A DNA stretch of 64,000 bases, taken from contig NC_135719.1 of the NCBI RefSeq assembly GCF_964656455.1, forward strand, positions 73,396,283-73,460,282. The letters are read 5' to 3'. Position numbers and translations under genes: made by a program. Each line of letters begins with the position of its first letter. Within the stretch, counting starts at the first letter, position 1. The notes under the pieces are model-generated. The model was not told where the DNA came from. It did not search any database and saw only the letters and a program-made list of their open reading frames with translations. Origin of the DNA: Halichoerus grypus. Taxonomy: Eukaryota; Chordata; Mammalia; Carnivora; Phocidae. Shown piece by piece: positions 12,486 to 24,417 of the stretch.

Positions 12486-12848
12486 CTATATTAGTTATTA
12501 TACTTATATCAATCTGATTGGACTAGGTTATGCTAGGTGTGGAACAACTCTGAAAACTCAATGAGTTAGTACAACAGAAAGTATGTTTTTCTTTTGTGAA
12601 AAATCTGTTGCAGGTTTGGAAAACTGACCAGAGGAGTTGTCCTTCATGAAGTGATTCAACATTGTATATTTATATAAACTCATGATTCCATGGTCAATAT
12701 GGCAAAAGATAGCTTTGGTGTATCTAAGATGGCAATTAAATATTTCTGCCTAGAAATGCCACATGTCGCCTCTTGTGACCTTTCATTAGTCAAAGCAGGA
12801 TTTATAGCCAACTGTAACAGTAAGAAGACATAGTGAATTTGCATAATT
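12486..12848. other. Unassigned segment inside the L1 block
   Basis: This does not follow L1. The order 'gttatgctaggtgtggaac', 'gagttagtacaacagaaagt', 'tttcattagtcaaagcagg' is reminiscent of an old LTR or DNA element that I cannot name. Confidence 0.35.
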
Positions 12849-14720
12849 ATATGTTACAACAACCATTCATTACTTGAATAAATCCATATTGGTCATGATG
12901 TATTGTTTTTCATAATTACCATTTTGTTTAGTTGCTTTTACATCCATGTTATAATTGAATTGGCTTGTAATTTTCCTTTTACACTATACATATTATCTTT
13001 ATCTGGTTTTGATATCCAAGATATACTGGCAAAATAAAATAATTTGAGAATTGTGCCTGCTTTTTCTCTTTTTTTTAATTAAATACTCTTAATTTATTTA
13101 TTTGAGAGACAGAGAGAGTACAAGCAAGGAGAGGGCAGAGGGACAAGCAGATTGCCCAGTGAGCAAGGAGACTGACATGGGGCTCAATCCAAGGACCCTG
13201 AGCTCATGACCTGAGCCAAGGTCAGACACTTAACGGACTGAGCCATCAGGGTGCCCCTGCTTTTTCTCTTTTATGGAAGAGCTGGTTTAAGATTAAGATG
13301 ACCTATTCCTTGAATATTTTGTGGAGCAATCCCATAAAATAATCTAGGCTAATTACAAATTGCCATTTGGTTAGTATTTTCTTGGAATATCTTTTTCATT
13401 ATCTACCTTTCAGTATTTCTATATTTGTATGTTTCAGTCATAACTCTTGTAAGTTTTGTGGCGTACCCTGACAGTCTTATTCTTTTAATTGAAGGACGTA
13501 GTTCACTTATATTTACTGTGATTAATGATTTACAGAGATTAATTTTTACCATCTTATTTTGTATTTTTGTCACTTTTTCTGTATTTCTCCTGTGGTCTCC
13601 TTTCCTATATTATTTGGATTGATTTTTTTTTTCTGACTTCTTTTTACATTTCTACAAGTTTGGATGTTATGTAGTCTATTTATAGTCTTTTAGGTATTAT
13701 TCTAGAAATTAAAACAGGCATATTTAGTATAATCTAAAGTTAGCTAACATCTTTATCCTTCTCCCCAGACAGTACAAGCAGCCTAGAAAACTTTATCCTA
13801 ATCACCCTCCTAACTTATATACTATTTTATTTTTATTTCAGTTTTCTCTTTATTAAAAAAAGTAAAACATTATTAGTATTTTATTCAGTTCTTTGTTAAT
13901 CTCTATTGACATGTTTATAATTTTCTTTGCTATAATTACTTCTTGCATTCTATACTATTTTTTTCTGAGACCCTAGCGCTTATTGAAGAAGAACTTTTAG
14001 AAATGTCCTTATTGAGAACCTATATGTGCTAAACTCTTTAGTTTTTGTTTGAAAGAAGTATTCCCATTTTACTCTCATTTTTCAAAGGAAGTTTCACTGA
14101 GTATAGAATTCTGGGTTGTTTGGGTTTTCTCTAGGCCCTTTAAAGATGTTTTTCCATTTTATTTCGCCCTGTTCCCCTTTTTAAGAAATCAGCTATCTAT
14201 CTTATTCATTTATTTGTAAACTCTATTTTCTCTCTGGGTGCTTTTAGGGCTTTATCTTTGGCTTTTCAATTTTAAAACAATGAGCCTAAGTGTAATTCCT
14301 TTTAATGTGTGCTGGTTGTTATTCACAAAACTACTTCAAACTGAGGATTCTTTGTAATTCATCAGCTTTGGGGAATTCTTATGACATTTCCGTTATATAC
14401 TGTACTTTCCCCATTAAAAAAAATCTTCCTTAACATAAATTAGATATATGTTAGACCTTCTCATTTTATCTTGTAGAACTTCTTTTTCATTTCCTTTTGT
14501 TTTTCCTTTCTTCCCTGTACAATGGAAAAGATAGTTTCTTCATTTTTATGTTCCAGTTCTCTTATTCTCTCTTCAGCTATATCGAAGCTGAATCGTTTAT
14601 TTATTGAGCTTTTAAAATTTTTTGGTCAGTTTAGTTTTCTTTTCTAGATGTTCTGTTTCATTCTTTTTAAAATATCATGATCATTTCTGATAGTTTCTGG
14701 TTCATTTTTCACACTGCATT
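12849..14720 (-). mobile_element. Ancient L1M ORF2/3' region, antisense, split by a SINE
   Basis: Antisense L1-like text includes 'aataaatccatattggtcat', 'attggcttgtaattttcctt', 'cttttaattgaaggacgtag' (the 'spectroscopic' run typical of old L1), 'gtttcactgagtatagaatt', 'tttaaagatgtttttccatt' and 'gatgttctgtttcattcttt'. It is interrupted by the SINE at 13073-13255. Whether it belongs to the same insertion as 10065-12485 cannot be decided by eye. Confidence 0.5.
13073..13255 (-). mobile_element. CAN/SINEC SINE nested in ancient L1
   Basis: The reverse strand has a head 'gggcaccctgatggctcagt', the tRNA-like body, an AG/CT-rich middle and an A-rich tail. A 17-bp duplication, cctgctttttctctttt, flanks it at 13056-13072 and 13256-13272. 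The SINE has diverged in its head and tail, so it is one of the older copies here. Confidence 0.9.
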
Positions 14721-15691
14721 CCATTTACCAAAGGTTAACTTAATCATGAATGCAGATATGCAAATCAAAGTAATCTACATCACAGCTTTATATCAACCAC
14801 TGATTCTACTTTTTAAAGCACAAGTGAAATGCTTAACAGAGTAAGCATAAAGAAAATGTCTCCATTCTGGTATTTCTGTTTTTGTTGTCCTGAATTCTTT
14901 CTCTGTATATGATTCTATTTTTTTCCTACAGTCTTCTATAAAAGTAATTGTTTCCTTGAATCATGACTTCTAATCCTAGTTAAGAAATTTCTTAATTTTA
15001 TAGTTGGAAATTTCTCAAAGTTCAGACTTTATTAAATATGTTTAATGTTTTAGACTAATTAGAATAACTAATGTTCTGAAGTATTGCTTCCTTCCAACAC
15101 ATTCTGCAGAATGTCTACCAGCGATTTATTAATGCCCTGGGAATGGCTTCTCTGTGTTTATGAGTTTCTTGAATACTGTTTTGTATTTATAATTTGATGC
15201 TTAGTGCTCTGTGTCTAGTGTTTTTTTCTGTTGGCCTGCACTACTCTGTTCTAACTTATTTGGAAAACTAGCCTATTGAATAATCTACTGAAAAGGAATT
15301 TCCATATCTAAAGATGTAGACCCTCTGATACATACTGTTTAATACAATTAAATATTTTCCATGGCTCAGATACATGAAGTTTTATAATTCCATTCCAAAT
15401 CCATTATCATGTAAGCTACATAAGATCTATGGTATAGATGCCTTGCCAGTTCTTCAGTGAGGTCAGTGTTATTCTAGAAATAAGCCCTTGAAATTCAAAA
15501 TAGCTGTCAGGCTTATTGAGGAAAGTGGCCCCCAATCTGTCTTCCTGTCACTGCTTTGTGCATCAGGTCAGATCATTCCAGCTAACATGGCCACAAATCT
15601 TTATCAAGGTGTAGTGCCAAATGCAAACATTTATAGACTGACTATAAGCAAGGTACTAACCTGCCACGATTATGGATGGTGAAAAACTGAC
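14721..15691. other. Mostly unassigned; possible further old L1 at about 14870-15050
   Basis: The bases at 14870-15050 ('gtatttctgtttttgttgtc', 'ttccttgaatcatgacttct') read like antisense old L1. The remainder, including the 64-codon forward frame at 15488-15682, has no feature I can identify. Confidence 0.35.
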
Positions 15692-16347
15692 TGTGATGGT
15701 TAATTATGTGTGTTAACTTGACTGGATCACAGAGTACCCAGATATTTGGCTAAATGTTATTTCTGGGTGTGCCTGTGAGGGTTTCTGGATGAGATTAGCA
15801 CTTGAATCAGTAGACTGAGTAAAGCAGATTGCTCTTCCCAATGTGGGTGTGTACCATTCAATCCTTTGAAGGGTTGAACAGAACAAAAAGGCAGAGGAAG
15901 GGAGAATTTGCTGTTTGATTGCTTGAACCGGAACATCAGTCTTCTCCTGTCCTCAGATTGGGACTTACACCATTGGCTCTTGCATTTTCAGAATTGCACT
16001 ACTGGTTTTCTTGGGTGTCCAGCTCGCAGATGGTAGACTGTGGGACTTGTCAGCCTCCATAATTACATGAGCCAATTCCTTATAATCTCTTTATATCTAT
16101 ATATTGTATACACACATATAGTACATTCATACAACATATGCGTATATCATCTATATGTATATAATATATAGATACAGATGTAATCTCTCTTTATCTGTAC
16201 ATATATCATCTGTGTATGTATATAATATAATATATAGATACAGTTATAAAGAGATATGTATATAATATATAGATACAGATAAAGAGATTTTATTATATTA
16301 TTATAATACATCCTACTGGTTCTGTTTCTGTGGAAAACCCTAATACA
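15692..16347 (+). mobile_element. Solo LTR (MaLR/ERVL-like), copy 2, with 5-bp duplication
   Basis: It starts TGTGATGGTTAAT and ends TAATACA, so it has TG...CA termini. The 5-bp repeat ctgac flanks it exactly at 15687-15691 and 16348-16352, the size typical of ERVL/MaLR insertions. Internal blocks match copy 1 at 11033-11538. The polyadenylation region near 16078-16090 is followed by an AT-rich expansion (16085-16310) that the first copy lacks, and the LTR end resumes at 'tcctactggttctgtttctg'. No internal retroviral genes are present. Confidence 0.85.
16085..16312. repeat. AT-rich repeat expansion inside the LTR
   Basis: The 18-mer tataatatatagatacag occurs three times, at 16160-16177, 16226-16243 and 16261-16278. 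A perfect 14-bp inverted repeat is formed by tctctttatctgta (16186-16199) and tacagataaagaga (16274-16287). The tract lies between the LTR polyadenylation region and its terminal 35 bases. Confidence 0.85.
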
Positions 16348-16352
16348 CTGAC

Positions 16353-19290
16353 CTAATCAGATTTCCTGTCTTGGGTAGAATGGAAGCCAGATATATAAGA
16401 ACATGTGGGCCACCAGAGCTGATAATTATCAAGCAGTGTCCCCAGTGTGTCAGGGTTACTTATCCTAGTTATGGACCACCAATCAAATGTTAGGAAAATC
16501 AAATGTTAGATCTCAAGATCTAGAGAAAAAACAAAACAAAACAACAAATGGATGGATTCTAATGCCAATGTTATTATTGATTTGCTGTGGGTTTGAGCAG
16601 AAATGGTGTGAGAAAAAATTAGTAGGTCAGCAACAGTAGGACAACCATTAGCTATAACCTGCAAAGGTACTGAAGTCTCTATTTTTTTAATTGTAGAATA
16701 TTATTGTTTTATAATGACTGTGGTTTGTGAAAATAACATAACCTCCCTAATTCTCTTCATATAGATGGGTGGATAGAGAATAGCAGTCTCCTTTTCTTAC
16801 AGTTGTTTGATGATCTGTAAGCACTGGTTGATAGGCTACCCTATCACACAATGGTGACATTACTGGGTATGTGATTCTTCCAAACTCACTTTTGTTTCAT
16901 CCTTCCCATCTTCTCCACACTCACTTCCTTTTATAATATTCTACCACTTGTCTTTTCATTTTCTTCTCTATTTAAAATTTCTTTGCCTCTGCTTTTGGCC
17001 TATTGGTGAAACACTTAGACATTGTGGTAACTCTCTAGGCCAAGAGAACATGACTCTTGACTATAAGGGATTTTGACACAAATCATGGGAATGTGAGGCA
17101 TTTTCATCAACAAAGAATTTTTAACAATTTATTTATTTTTTTAGCACTGATAGGAATAGCAAAAGACCAGAACATGAGCTAATTTCATCCTAATATGTTG
17201 GTGTGTTTTTCTTGAAGTTCATATTTGGAGGTCAGTGTGGGTAGAGAGAACATAGAAGATATAGGTAAACATTCCATTACATAGGACAGGAAGAAGTACC
17301 TGAGGACACTTGAATTGTTTTCCACAGGATTTCTTACATTTTTATCACATCATGTTTATGTTAGGGCACAAATCTTCCTTTGGCACCAAGAGAAGGTATG
17401 GGTTGCTTGGGATCTGCTCCAGTCTGTCATGTCACTTAGCTGTCACAGAAAGGCATTTTTTTGCTAAGTCAGACCCATAGGGCCATATTTTTAGTTCATA
17501 TCTCTTTAAATGTACACATGTACTTGCTGCTACTACCAGCACTGCCTTAGCATCCTGAGAAACCTTTCAGTCAGGGTGGGAGTAAGGGTTGTCAAATTAC
17601 TCCCCGTTATCAAATTTATAAGTCCAAAAATGGTGTTTACAGACACTTTGGAAAACTGGGCATCTTCAGAGTCTGTGATGATGATGTAAAAGACTGTAAT
17701 AATAAGTAATGTCAGTAAGGTCAGCCTGTGTCTTTAGAATGCCCTGGATAACCAAAGTCATAATTCTGTGGTTGGCAAATGTAACACAACCATTCAGTCA
17801 TTAAAAGCCTTCTCAGTAAAAATCTTTTCCCAAAGGATAATGTGTTAAGAAAATGATCTGCTAGGTTGCACATTATGCTAGTCTCTGGAAGACATGCTTT
17901 GCATTTCTCATAGCAACAGAGGCTAACTCTGTCATTCTTGGAAGACTGTGTTGCCTGTTTGGAGTGGAATTTGTGAGGGTGGTTCATGTTCCGCATTGGA
18001 AGTTTTTTTGTTGCCTCCCTGGGAAAGTGACTTTTTCTTTTTAATCCTGTGTTCTGTGGAGTTTTTGAGAATAGAGTGTAGTCAAGAAAAAGGATAGGCA
18101 GTCAGGGCCTTGAGACAGTTTTAGCAAGTGCAGTTCAGCAGTAAATTTTTTAGGGAAAGGATTTGCTTGTGTTTTTTGGTTGGTTGTTTATGTTTTTTAC
18201 GTTAGGATCAGGTTCCATTTGAATAAAAGGGTAGAGTAGCTAAAAAGTAAAAATAAAATCTTGACTAAGGGCATTTTTATAAACATTCCATGCTTTATTT
18301 TCCCTAGGCAAAAAATAACAATAGTAATTACACCCTCATCCCCATAATACTCACTGCTTGTCCCTTACTTTCTTCCTAGATGCCATCGATGTTATAGAGG
18401 AATAATTAGATCAAATCTATAAAACACTTTGAGCTTTGAGAGAAAGGCCCTTTGAAAATACAAGATGACATTATGCTTGTCTCTTATAGACGTATTCAAC
18501 GACAGATGTTTCCATCTTAACTCAAGGCCCATCAATTTGTGATATTTAAACTTTAGAAAACAGTTGGAGCTATCTGACAACTTCTAAAGAACTGCAGATC
18601 TATAGATCTTAGTGGGAGACCGAGCAGCAGGATAATATGCCCAGGAAACCAAATATGTATTCTTTATTGTTCTTATTCCCTACTCTACCTTGTTTCCTCT
18701 GGTTGCCCTCTCCCTCCTCATCTATACCTCCAATCCCCTCTCCATATGGTCCCAAACCTCAAAAGAAATTTTTTAAATATATTAGAAGAGGTATCTTTAT
18801 TAAGAGGGTACAGTGATAGATCATTGTCATCACTGCAGTCTTTCTCCCTCATTTAGAAGCTGGCATGAAAGGCTTGATGTACAGAACAATATCATCTGCT
18901 CTAATGATCTGTAGACTGGAACCGGAGCTCAAAGGCTCCAGCCTTTCCGGCTCACACTGTGTGAGGGAAACGGCTGGTGCTCATGTTTTATTGGAAGGAT
19001 GGGAACAAAGGATGTTAAGAGGACTACACAGGGGCCAATGTGAGTCATAACAAGCCTTGTGAAATTGTTTCAACTCCTTTCCTCAACCTTAGCTGTTGTG
19101 ACAAATGTGTCAAAGCTTTAGACAGGGAATACTGGATGCTGATGGAGCCTGGGTCGATGTAGAACAGGATTGTGCCTCCAAGTCGAGGTCTGAAGCAGGA
19201 AGGAGAGAAAAAGGAGAGTAAAAGGAGAGTCTTTGTAGAAAGATAAGGTTGCTGACATTTACTCTTAAACCAGCTAAGCATTGCTGCTTT
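16353..19290. other. Unassigned, repeat-poor sequence
   Basis: Almost 3 kb with no recognisable interspersed repeat and no convincing exon. The reverse frames at 17721-17996 (91 codons) and 18392-18580, and the frames around 18865-19316, show no family features, signal peptide or domain. Regulatory content cannot be judged from one sequence. Confidence 0.4.
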
Positions 19291-19308
19291 AAGAAAAATT
19301 TCATTTTT

Positions 19309-19508
19309 TGGGGCACCTGGGTGGCTCAGTCGTTAGGCGTCTGCCTTCGGTTCAGGTCATGATCCCAGGGTCCTGGGATTGAGCCCTGCATCGGGCTCCC
19401 TGCTCCGCGGGAAGCCTGCTTCTCCCTCTCCCACTCCCCCTGCTTGTGTCCCCTCTCTCACTGTATCTCTCTCTGTCAAATAAATAAATAAAATCTTTAA
19501 AAAAAAAA
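19309..19508 (+). mobile_element. CAN/SINEC SINE, full length, young
   Basis: A complete copy: GGGGCACCTGGGTGGCTCAG head, B-box region (ggattgagccct), CT-rich middle, three AATAA units and an A12 tail. The 18-bp duplication aagaaaaatttcattttt at 19291-19308 and 19509-19526 is perfect. Low divergence from the usual consensus and a perfect duplication suggest one of the youngest copies in the window. Confidence 0.97.
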
Positions 19509-19526
19509 AAGAAAAATTTCATTTTT

Positions 19527-20635
19527 GGTCTGGAAAGCTACTTTGTCGCAAGCATTCCAACTGCTTTGTATTTGTATTGATGCCATTACAATTCGCTGAC
19601 CTGAGATTGAAATGTAAAAAACAACCAAGTACTCAGAAAAACGTATTCCTCTCAAAGGGTGCAAGTAGCTCACTCCCAGGGTGTTTGTGCCTTGCCTAGG
19701 CCAGCTGTCATCAATCTGGAGATTTCATTTAGATTGTCTGTGAACGAATATGTTTGGGTAAGTTGTGACTTCTCTGCAAGGGAACAAGACGTGCATTAAA
19801 GCCCACATGGCTTCCCTCTGGGGCATATATCTAGGGTTGAGCTCAAAGCGATGATTGCAACAGTGCCCCGAGTAAGTTGCCAATGTTTCTGCCACCTACC
19901 ACACAGAGATTTCAAGTTCGCAAGCCTGTGAATTCTCCATGACTACCCAGGAACACAGAGAGAAGTAAATATTGAGTTCTGCAGATGGCACCTTATTTTC
20001 TGCTCTTTTCCCTTTAGATCACCAGTTAGTCAATAAAAGAATACTAGTAGCCTTTGCCACAGGCAGCAAAGGCCGCCACGTGTCTAGGAACTGAACTTGA
20101 AATTTCATTGGTTTAAGCCCCACTGTATTTCTAAATTATTATACAGCTTTAAGTGGAATTTAAAGCGGAAATATGTTTCTAATGAAAGCAGCTGGACTTT
20201 GGCTGGCTTCAAAGGGGGTTGGAGGTCAGAGTTTTGTTTCTGGATTTGCGAGGCTGCCTAATCACCAGGAAATGAAAAAATGGGGACTCAAAAGAACTGG
20301 ATTCTTATTTTCTATTATTGTAGACAACCTGATGGAAATTTGTATTTATTTTTTCATACTTTAAAACTTGGATCTGCAAAATGGGGATAAGTGACTTTTA
20401 CTGACCTCTTAAGGACACTGTAAGGCAGGTATTTTATGTCTGTAAGTCCAAGGTAAGTAGTTGTTCAATCAAGAGGGTTTTCTTTATTATTATTATAATA
20501 CCAATCACAGAGTGGGCTCACACAAAATAATTGTTTTCTTTCCTGTCTAATGATACATTCTTAAAGCTCTTAGGGAGCCACTTTGATCACAGAGTTAACC
20601 GGAGTCCTGTTGATTACTCTTTGAAATTGAATGCA
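19527..20635. other. Unassigned sequence
   Basis: No gene or clear repeat. The 63-codon forward frame at 20173-20364 has no recognisable features. Confidence 0.4.
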
Positions 20636-21278
20636 AAAAGATTGCTAATATCCAGTGGGGAAACAGGTACTCTCAGACACTGTTGGTGGGAGTGTAAATT
20701 GGAACAGCCTTTTTGGAGGGCAATTTGGCAAATTCTATCAAAATTTAAAGTGCTCAAACCCCTTTAAGAACCAAGCAGTTTAACTGGTACATTTCTTTTG
20801 TAGAGAAAAACTTCCACATGGGCACAAAGTAGCATGTGCAGTGATGGCCATTTGAGCTTTATTTTCAATAGAAAAATATCAGAAACCCTTAAATGTCTGT
20901 CAATGAACCAGTGTGAGAACAATGATGATTCACCTGTACTGTGCCATCCTATACAGCAGTTAAAAAGAATGAAGATCTCTTTTACCGACGAAGAGTTCTT
21001 CAGGTATATATTTGAATGGGAGAAAAAAAAGACTGACATATTCCTATTTATGTCACAAAAGATATATTTTTATGCATGTGTATATGTAAAGATAGACATT
21101 TTGGAAAGTTTGGTAACTGATGACCTCTGAGAAGGAGAATGGAAAGACTCGAAAGAGAGCAGGTGACCTTGATTTTTACTCTGTATTTCCATATCTTTTG
21201 AGTTTTTGTAAGCTATAGACAGCATACTTAGCTATTTTTATATAAAAATAATAAACAGATTTGAGAAATATTTCTGTT
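20636..21278 (+). mobile_element. Ancient L1 (L1M-type) 3' end, sense strand
   Basis: The forward translation at about 20670-20765 gives [13 protein letters not shown], the conserved C-terminal part of L1 ORF2 in decayed form. It continues through the diverged 3' blocks 'tatacagcagttaaaaagaa' and 'actgatgacctctgagaagg' to an A-rich end at about 21250. The frames at 20531-20767 and 20834-21130 are remnants of it. This is the clearest L1 ORF2 relic on the forward strand. Confidence 0.7.
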
Positions 21279-21560
21279 TGGTCTGGAAAAAGTCTAATCA
21301 GTTTCCTTGACTTCAGGTGTTCCATCTAAAAATTGCCAAAATAGCTCTATAGTCTATATCTGTTCTAGGTACCACCAGAATTGATGAAGAGAAGAAGATC
21401 CAAAACTGTCAGGGGAAAGTCAAGTCTTGGATATGTTGTATTTCCTTAGTGACTTCAGTTTCCTTGATTATCCCTTTTTTCCATTTTGCCATAAGTGTGT
21501 AAGAATCAAAGGGTGTAAGAATAAGATAGGTATAGAGTGATATTTTTGAAATTATATTCC
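21279..21560. other. Unassigned sequence
   Basis: No feature recognised. Confidence 0.4.
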
Positions 21561-22112
21561 ACACAACACTTGTCTCAGATTTGATTGGAAGTCCTGTTCA
21601 AAGCACTATCTGTAGGACTCCATTTCCTCTTTGTCTTTATTAGAAGGAACGTATTTCCCTGTTATGTGGTTTGGAATTGGCCTGACTCTTAGCTTCAGTG
21701 ATGGGCCCTGATTGGCATCAGCCAATGTACTTCATCCTCATTGGTTGAGGAATAATCAAACCTAAAATAATCAGCACATCACATTTCAACGGCCATAGCA
21801 AATGGCCCATGGTGGGCATGTGACTTAATCAGTAAGTTTATCTGATGGTTGGGGAAAAGAAGCTTTCTCTCCTCTTTGGCAGTAAATGAGGACTACCTGG
21901 GAATGACTGCCATCTGGGAACCTGCTTGAGGATGAAGCTGACACAAGGAGGAGTACAGAGATGAGTGAAATTCAGGGAGAGGAACTATACCTCTTGTATC
22001 TGAAGCTCACACTGCTTTTTTAGTTAAATGACACTATAAACTTTGCTTATTGGTTACATTAGTTTTGGTTGGGGTTTCTGTGATTTGTAAGTGAAAGCAT
22101 TCTAACTGAGAG
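21561..22112 (+). mobile_element. LTR relic, probably MLT1-like
   Basis: The right end has the MLT1-like sequence 'gctcacactgctttt', 'aactttgcttattggttac', 'gtttctgtgatttgtaagtg' and 'aaagcattctaactga'. Upstream blocks ('tggcatcagccaatgtac', 'catgtgacttaatcagta', 'ggatgaagctgacacaagga') are in the order expected for the LTR body. Old and diverged; the left end is uncertain. Confidence 0.5.
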
Positions 22113-22150
22113 ACATAATATGCTTCACATTGTGAGAAGAGATAAAGTGT

Positions 22151-22350
22151 TGGTTCAGAACATTTCTCTGGTGTCAGAGTGCTGGGATTTGAATTCTGCT
22201 GTCACTTATTGGCTGAGCAATCCTGGGCAAGTAAAATAGAATTAATAATGGTACCTATTTCATAGTATTGTTATTGTGATTTAATGAATTAATACATGTA
22301 AAATGCTTGACACTGTGGCTGGCATGTAATAGTAACTAATGAATTATTAG
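22151..22350 (+). mobile_element. MIR SINE, sense strand
   Basis: Typical MIR order: 'tggtgtcagagtgctgggat', 'cacttattggctgag', 'aatcctgggcaagta', 'ggtacctatttcatagta', 'atttaatgaattaatacat' and 'gcatgtaatagtaact'. Moderately diverged. Confidence 0.8.
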
Positions 22351-22844
22351 TGCATCAATAGTCACTGGAGGAAAAAAAGAGTTGCATTCAGATAGATTTG
22401 GGGAATCTGTGTCAATCAAGTAAAGATGGTTTCTCCACTGTAGGACTTCTTAAAGCCTTTAATATGCTAATGTGCATTGTGAATTTCCAAGACTGAGATG
22501 TTGCATGTACTATTATCTAGTCATTTGTCCAATAGGAAACATTTTTCTTTTTTGAGAAATAGCTCCAGTGACTGACTGATCTTTTGCAGAATCTGCTTCC
22601 AGAAATATTGACTTTGAGAGAACCTTAAATAAAATAGGACTCAGTGTGTCAGATGCCCAAGGGTCTTTTGGTTTGGCTTCATTATAACCACAGTCCTGTT
22701 TCTGCAACTGGAGATGTACACTTGAGGTATTTTGTCCTATGCTCCCTGCAAAAGAGGGACACTCTAATATTCAATCTGGCTTTAAAAATGTATTTTCATT
22801 TGCAACCAAAACTATGAGAAATTCAGGGCAGAATCCTTCTAATA
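22351..22844. other. Unassigned sequence
   Basis: No feature recognised. The reverse 64-codon frame at 22513-22707 has no family features. Confidence 0.4.
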
Positions 22845-23065
22845 ATAATAGCCCACCATTTATTGGGTAGTTGTAATGCACTAAGTACTTTGCTAAACTC
22901 TTCACATTCATTATCTCATTAATCAGTCATATGATATAGATATGATGATTCTCTCCCTTTTGCAGATCAGATAACTGAAGCTTAGAGTGAGTCAGTAATT
23001 GCAAAAGTCATCAGCTGGTTAGTGGTAGACCCTGAATTTAGAATGAGGTCTGTCACTACTTACTA
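22845..23065 (-). mobile_element. MIR SINE, antisense
   Basis: Antisense MIR order: 'ccatttattgggtagttgta', 'ttcattatctcattaatca', 'cttttgcagatcagataact', 'cagctggttagtggtagacc' and 'tttagaatgagg'. Confidence 0.7.
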
Positions 23066-24414
23066 TAGTAACCAATACATTAAGCAGGTGTAAAGAAAAC
23101 TTCCATTAGAAATTGTCTTAGAGTGCATATTTAGATATTTATAATCTCAGATTGGTGACAAAATAGAATCCTTAAAACCAATCTGCGCATGGACAGTTAA
23201 GTGTACATACAATACTACTAGACAAATGAAAGTGGTTTTTTTTTCTTTTTCATCTTATATGGATTTCAAAGTCATCCATATCAAAGCACCATCACCTGAG
23301 AAACTGAAAACCCAACAACATGGCTTCTTTATCAAGGAGCATCTGCTTCTTACAGTGATCAGATTGCCTTTCAGCCTTTTTCTGCATAGTTGATAATTCA
23401 GAAGCATTCTCCTGTACAGTAATTAAAGATGAGTTTTCCAGCCCTGTTGAAAAACTCCTCAATTTAGCTATGACAGGTTATATTTTATAATGAGGTGAAA
23501 GGATATCACTGCTGGAGAAAAAAAATCCACGGACTCTGCTACTCACAAAAGGCTGTCAAATATCATATGCTTCAGTGTAGAGGCTCGTTGTGGAAGGAAT
23601 GCTTCTCTGGGGTTTCACATTTTCCTTGGTCCATCTGTATTCTTAGAACAAACAGTGTGGAGAAATGGTAAAGCTCTGGAAGGAGTCAAACTCTCAGTGA
23701 CTGGCTAGGCTATTTTTCCCTTGGAACAGAAGCCAGTGTTCATAAATAGCCCTGTTCACCATCTTTCCATTGCCCATTCATAAGAGCCCTAATTAATGTC
23801 CAGACCTTCACAGTAAGGGCAAAGGCATAGCTAGAGGATGGGAAAATTCACTTCGGTTTCACAGCCTTTCTGTGGGCCTGCGATGTTTATTATAAACAAT
23901 TTTTTATACTGTTTTGGTAGACTGTCCACCCCGTCACATCCTTCTGTTTCCTCATTTGCGTGTATTTTGCAAAATGATTGTGATTGTCACCTTTGCCCTG
24001 ACCGAAAGGTAACAATGACCTAACTTTATTTCCTGTTTAAATTTAGACCAAAATGTTCGTGGAGTTCAAATCACATTTATTGGCTCTGTGTGTGTGTATT
24101 TTTTTAAATGCACACATACATACGCACACACATATTCATTCAAGGCTGAAGCTGTTGGGCCAAGGCCAGTTTTCAGCTTTGGTGTGCCATCGCAAATGAG
24201 ATCCCTCAGTCCCCAAGGACTTGCGGCCACTTGCAAGTGCCTGACAGATTGGAAGTACATTCATTTCCTGTAGTTCTTTTAAACACAGCCAGCTGTGTGA
24301 AGACGGAACTTGCTATCTTCCATATTGTTCCAGTAGGCATTTCAGAAACTTCCTGAATGGGACTCTGTTAGTTCCTCCCACTTCTTTTTTCTCACTAAAT
24401 TAATACTTTTTTTG

Positions 24415-24415
<1 letters not shown>
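23066..24415. other. Unassigned sequence
   Basis: No gene or clear repeat. The overlapping frames at 23838-24023 and 24066-24273 are short and unremarkable, and include a CA-rich stretch at about 24104-24132. Confidence 0.4.

Positions 24416-24417
<2 letters not shown>

Noticed and set aside
11033..16347. A complete provirus bounded by two LTRs
   Set aside because: The interior is antisense L1 with a SINE, and the second LTR has its own 5-bp duplication, so the two LTRs inserted separately.
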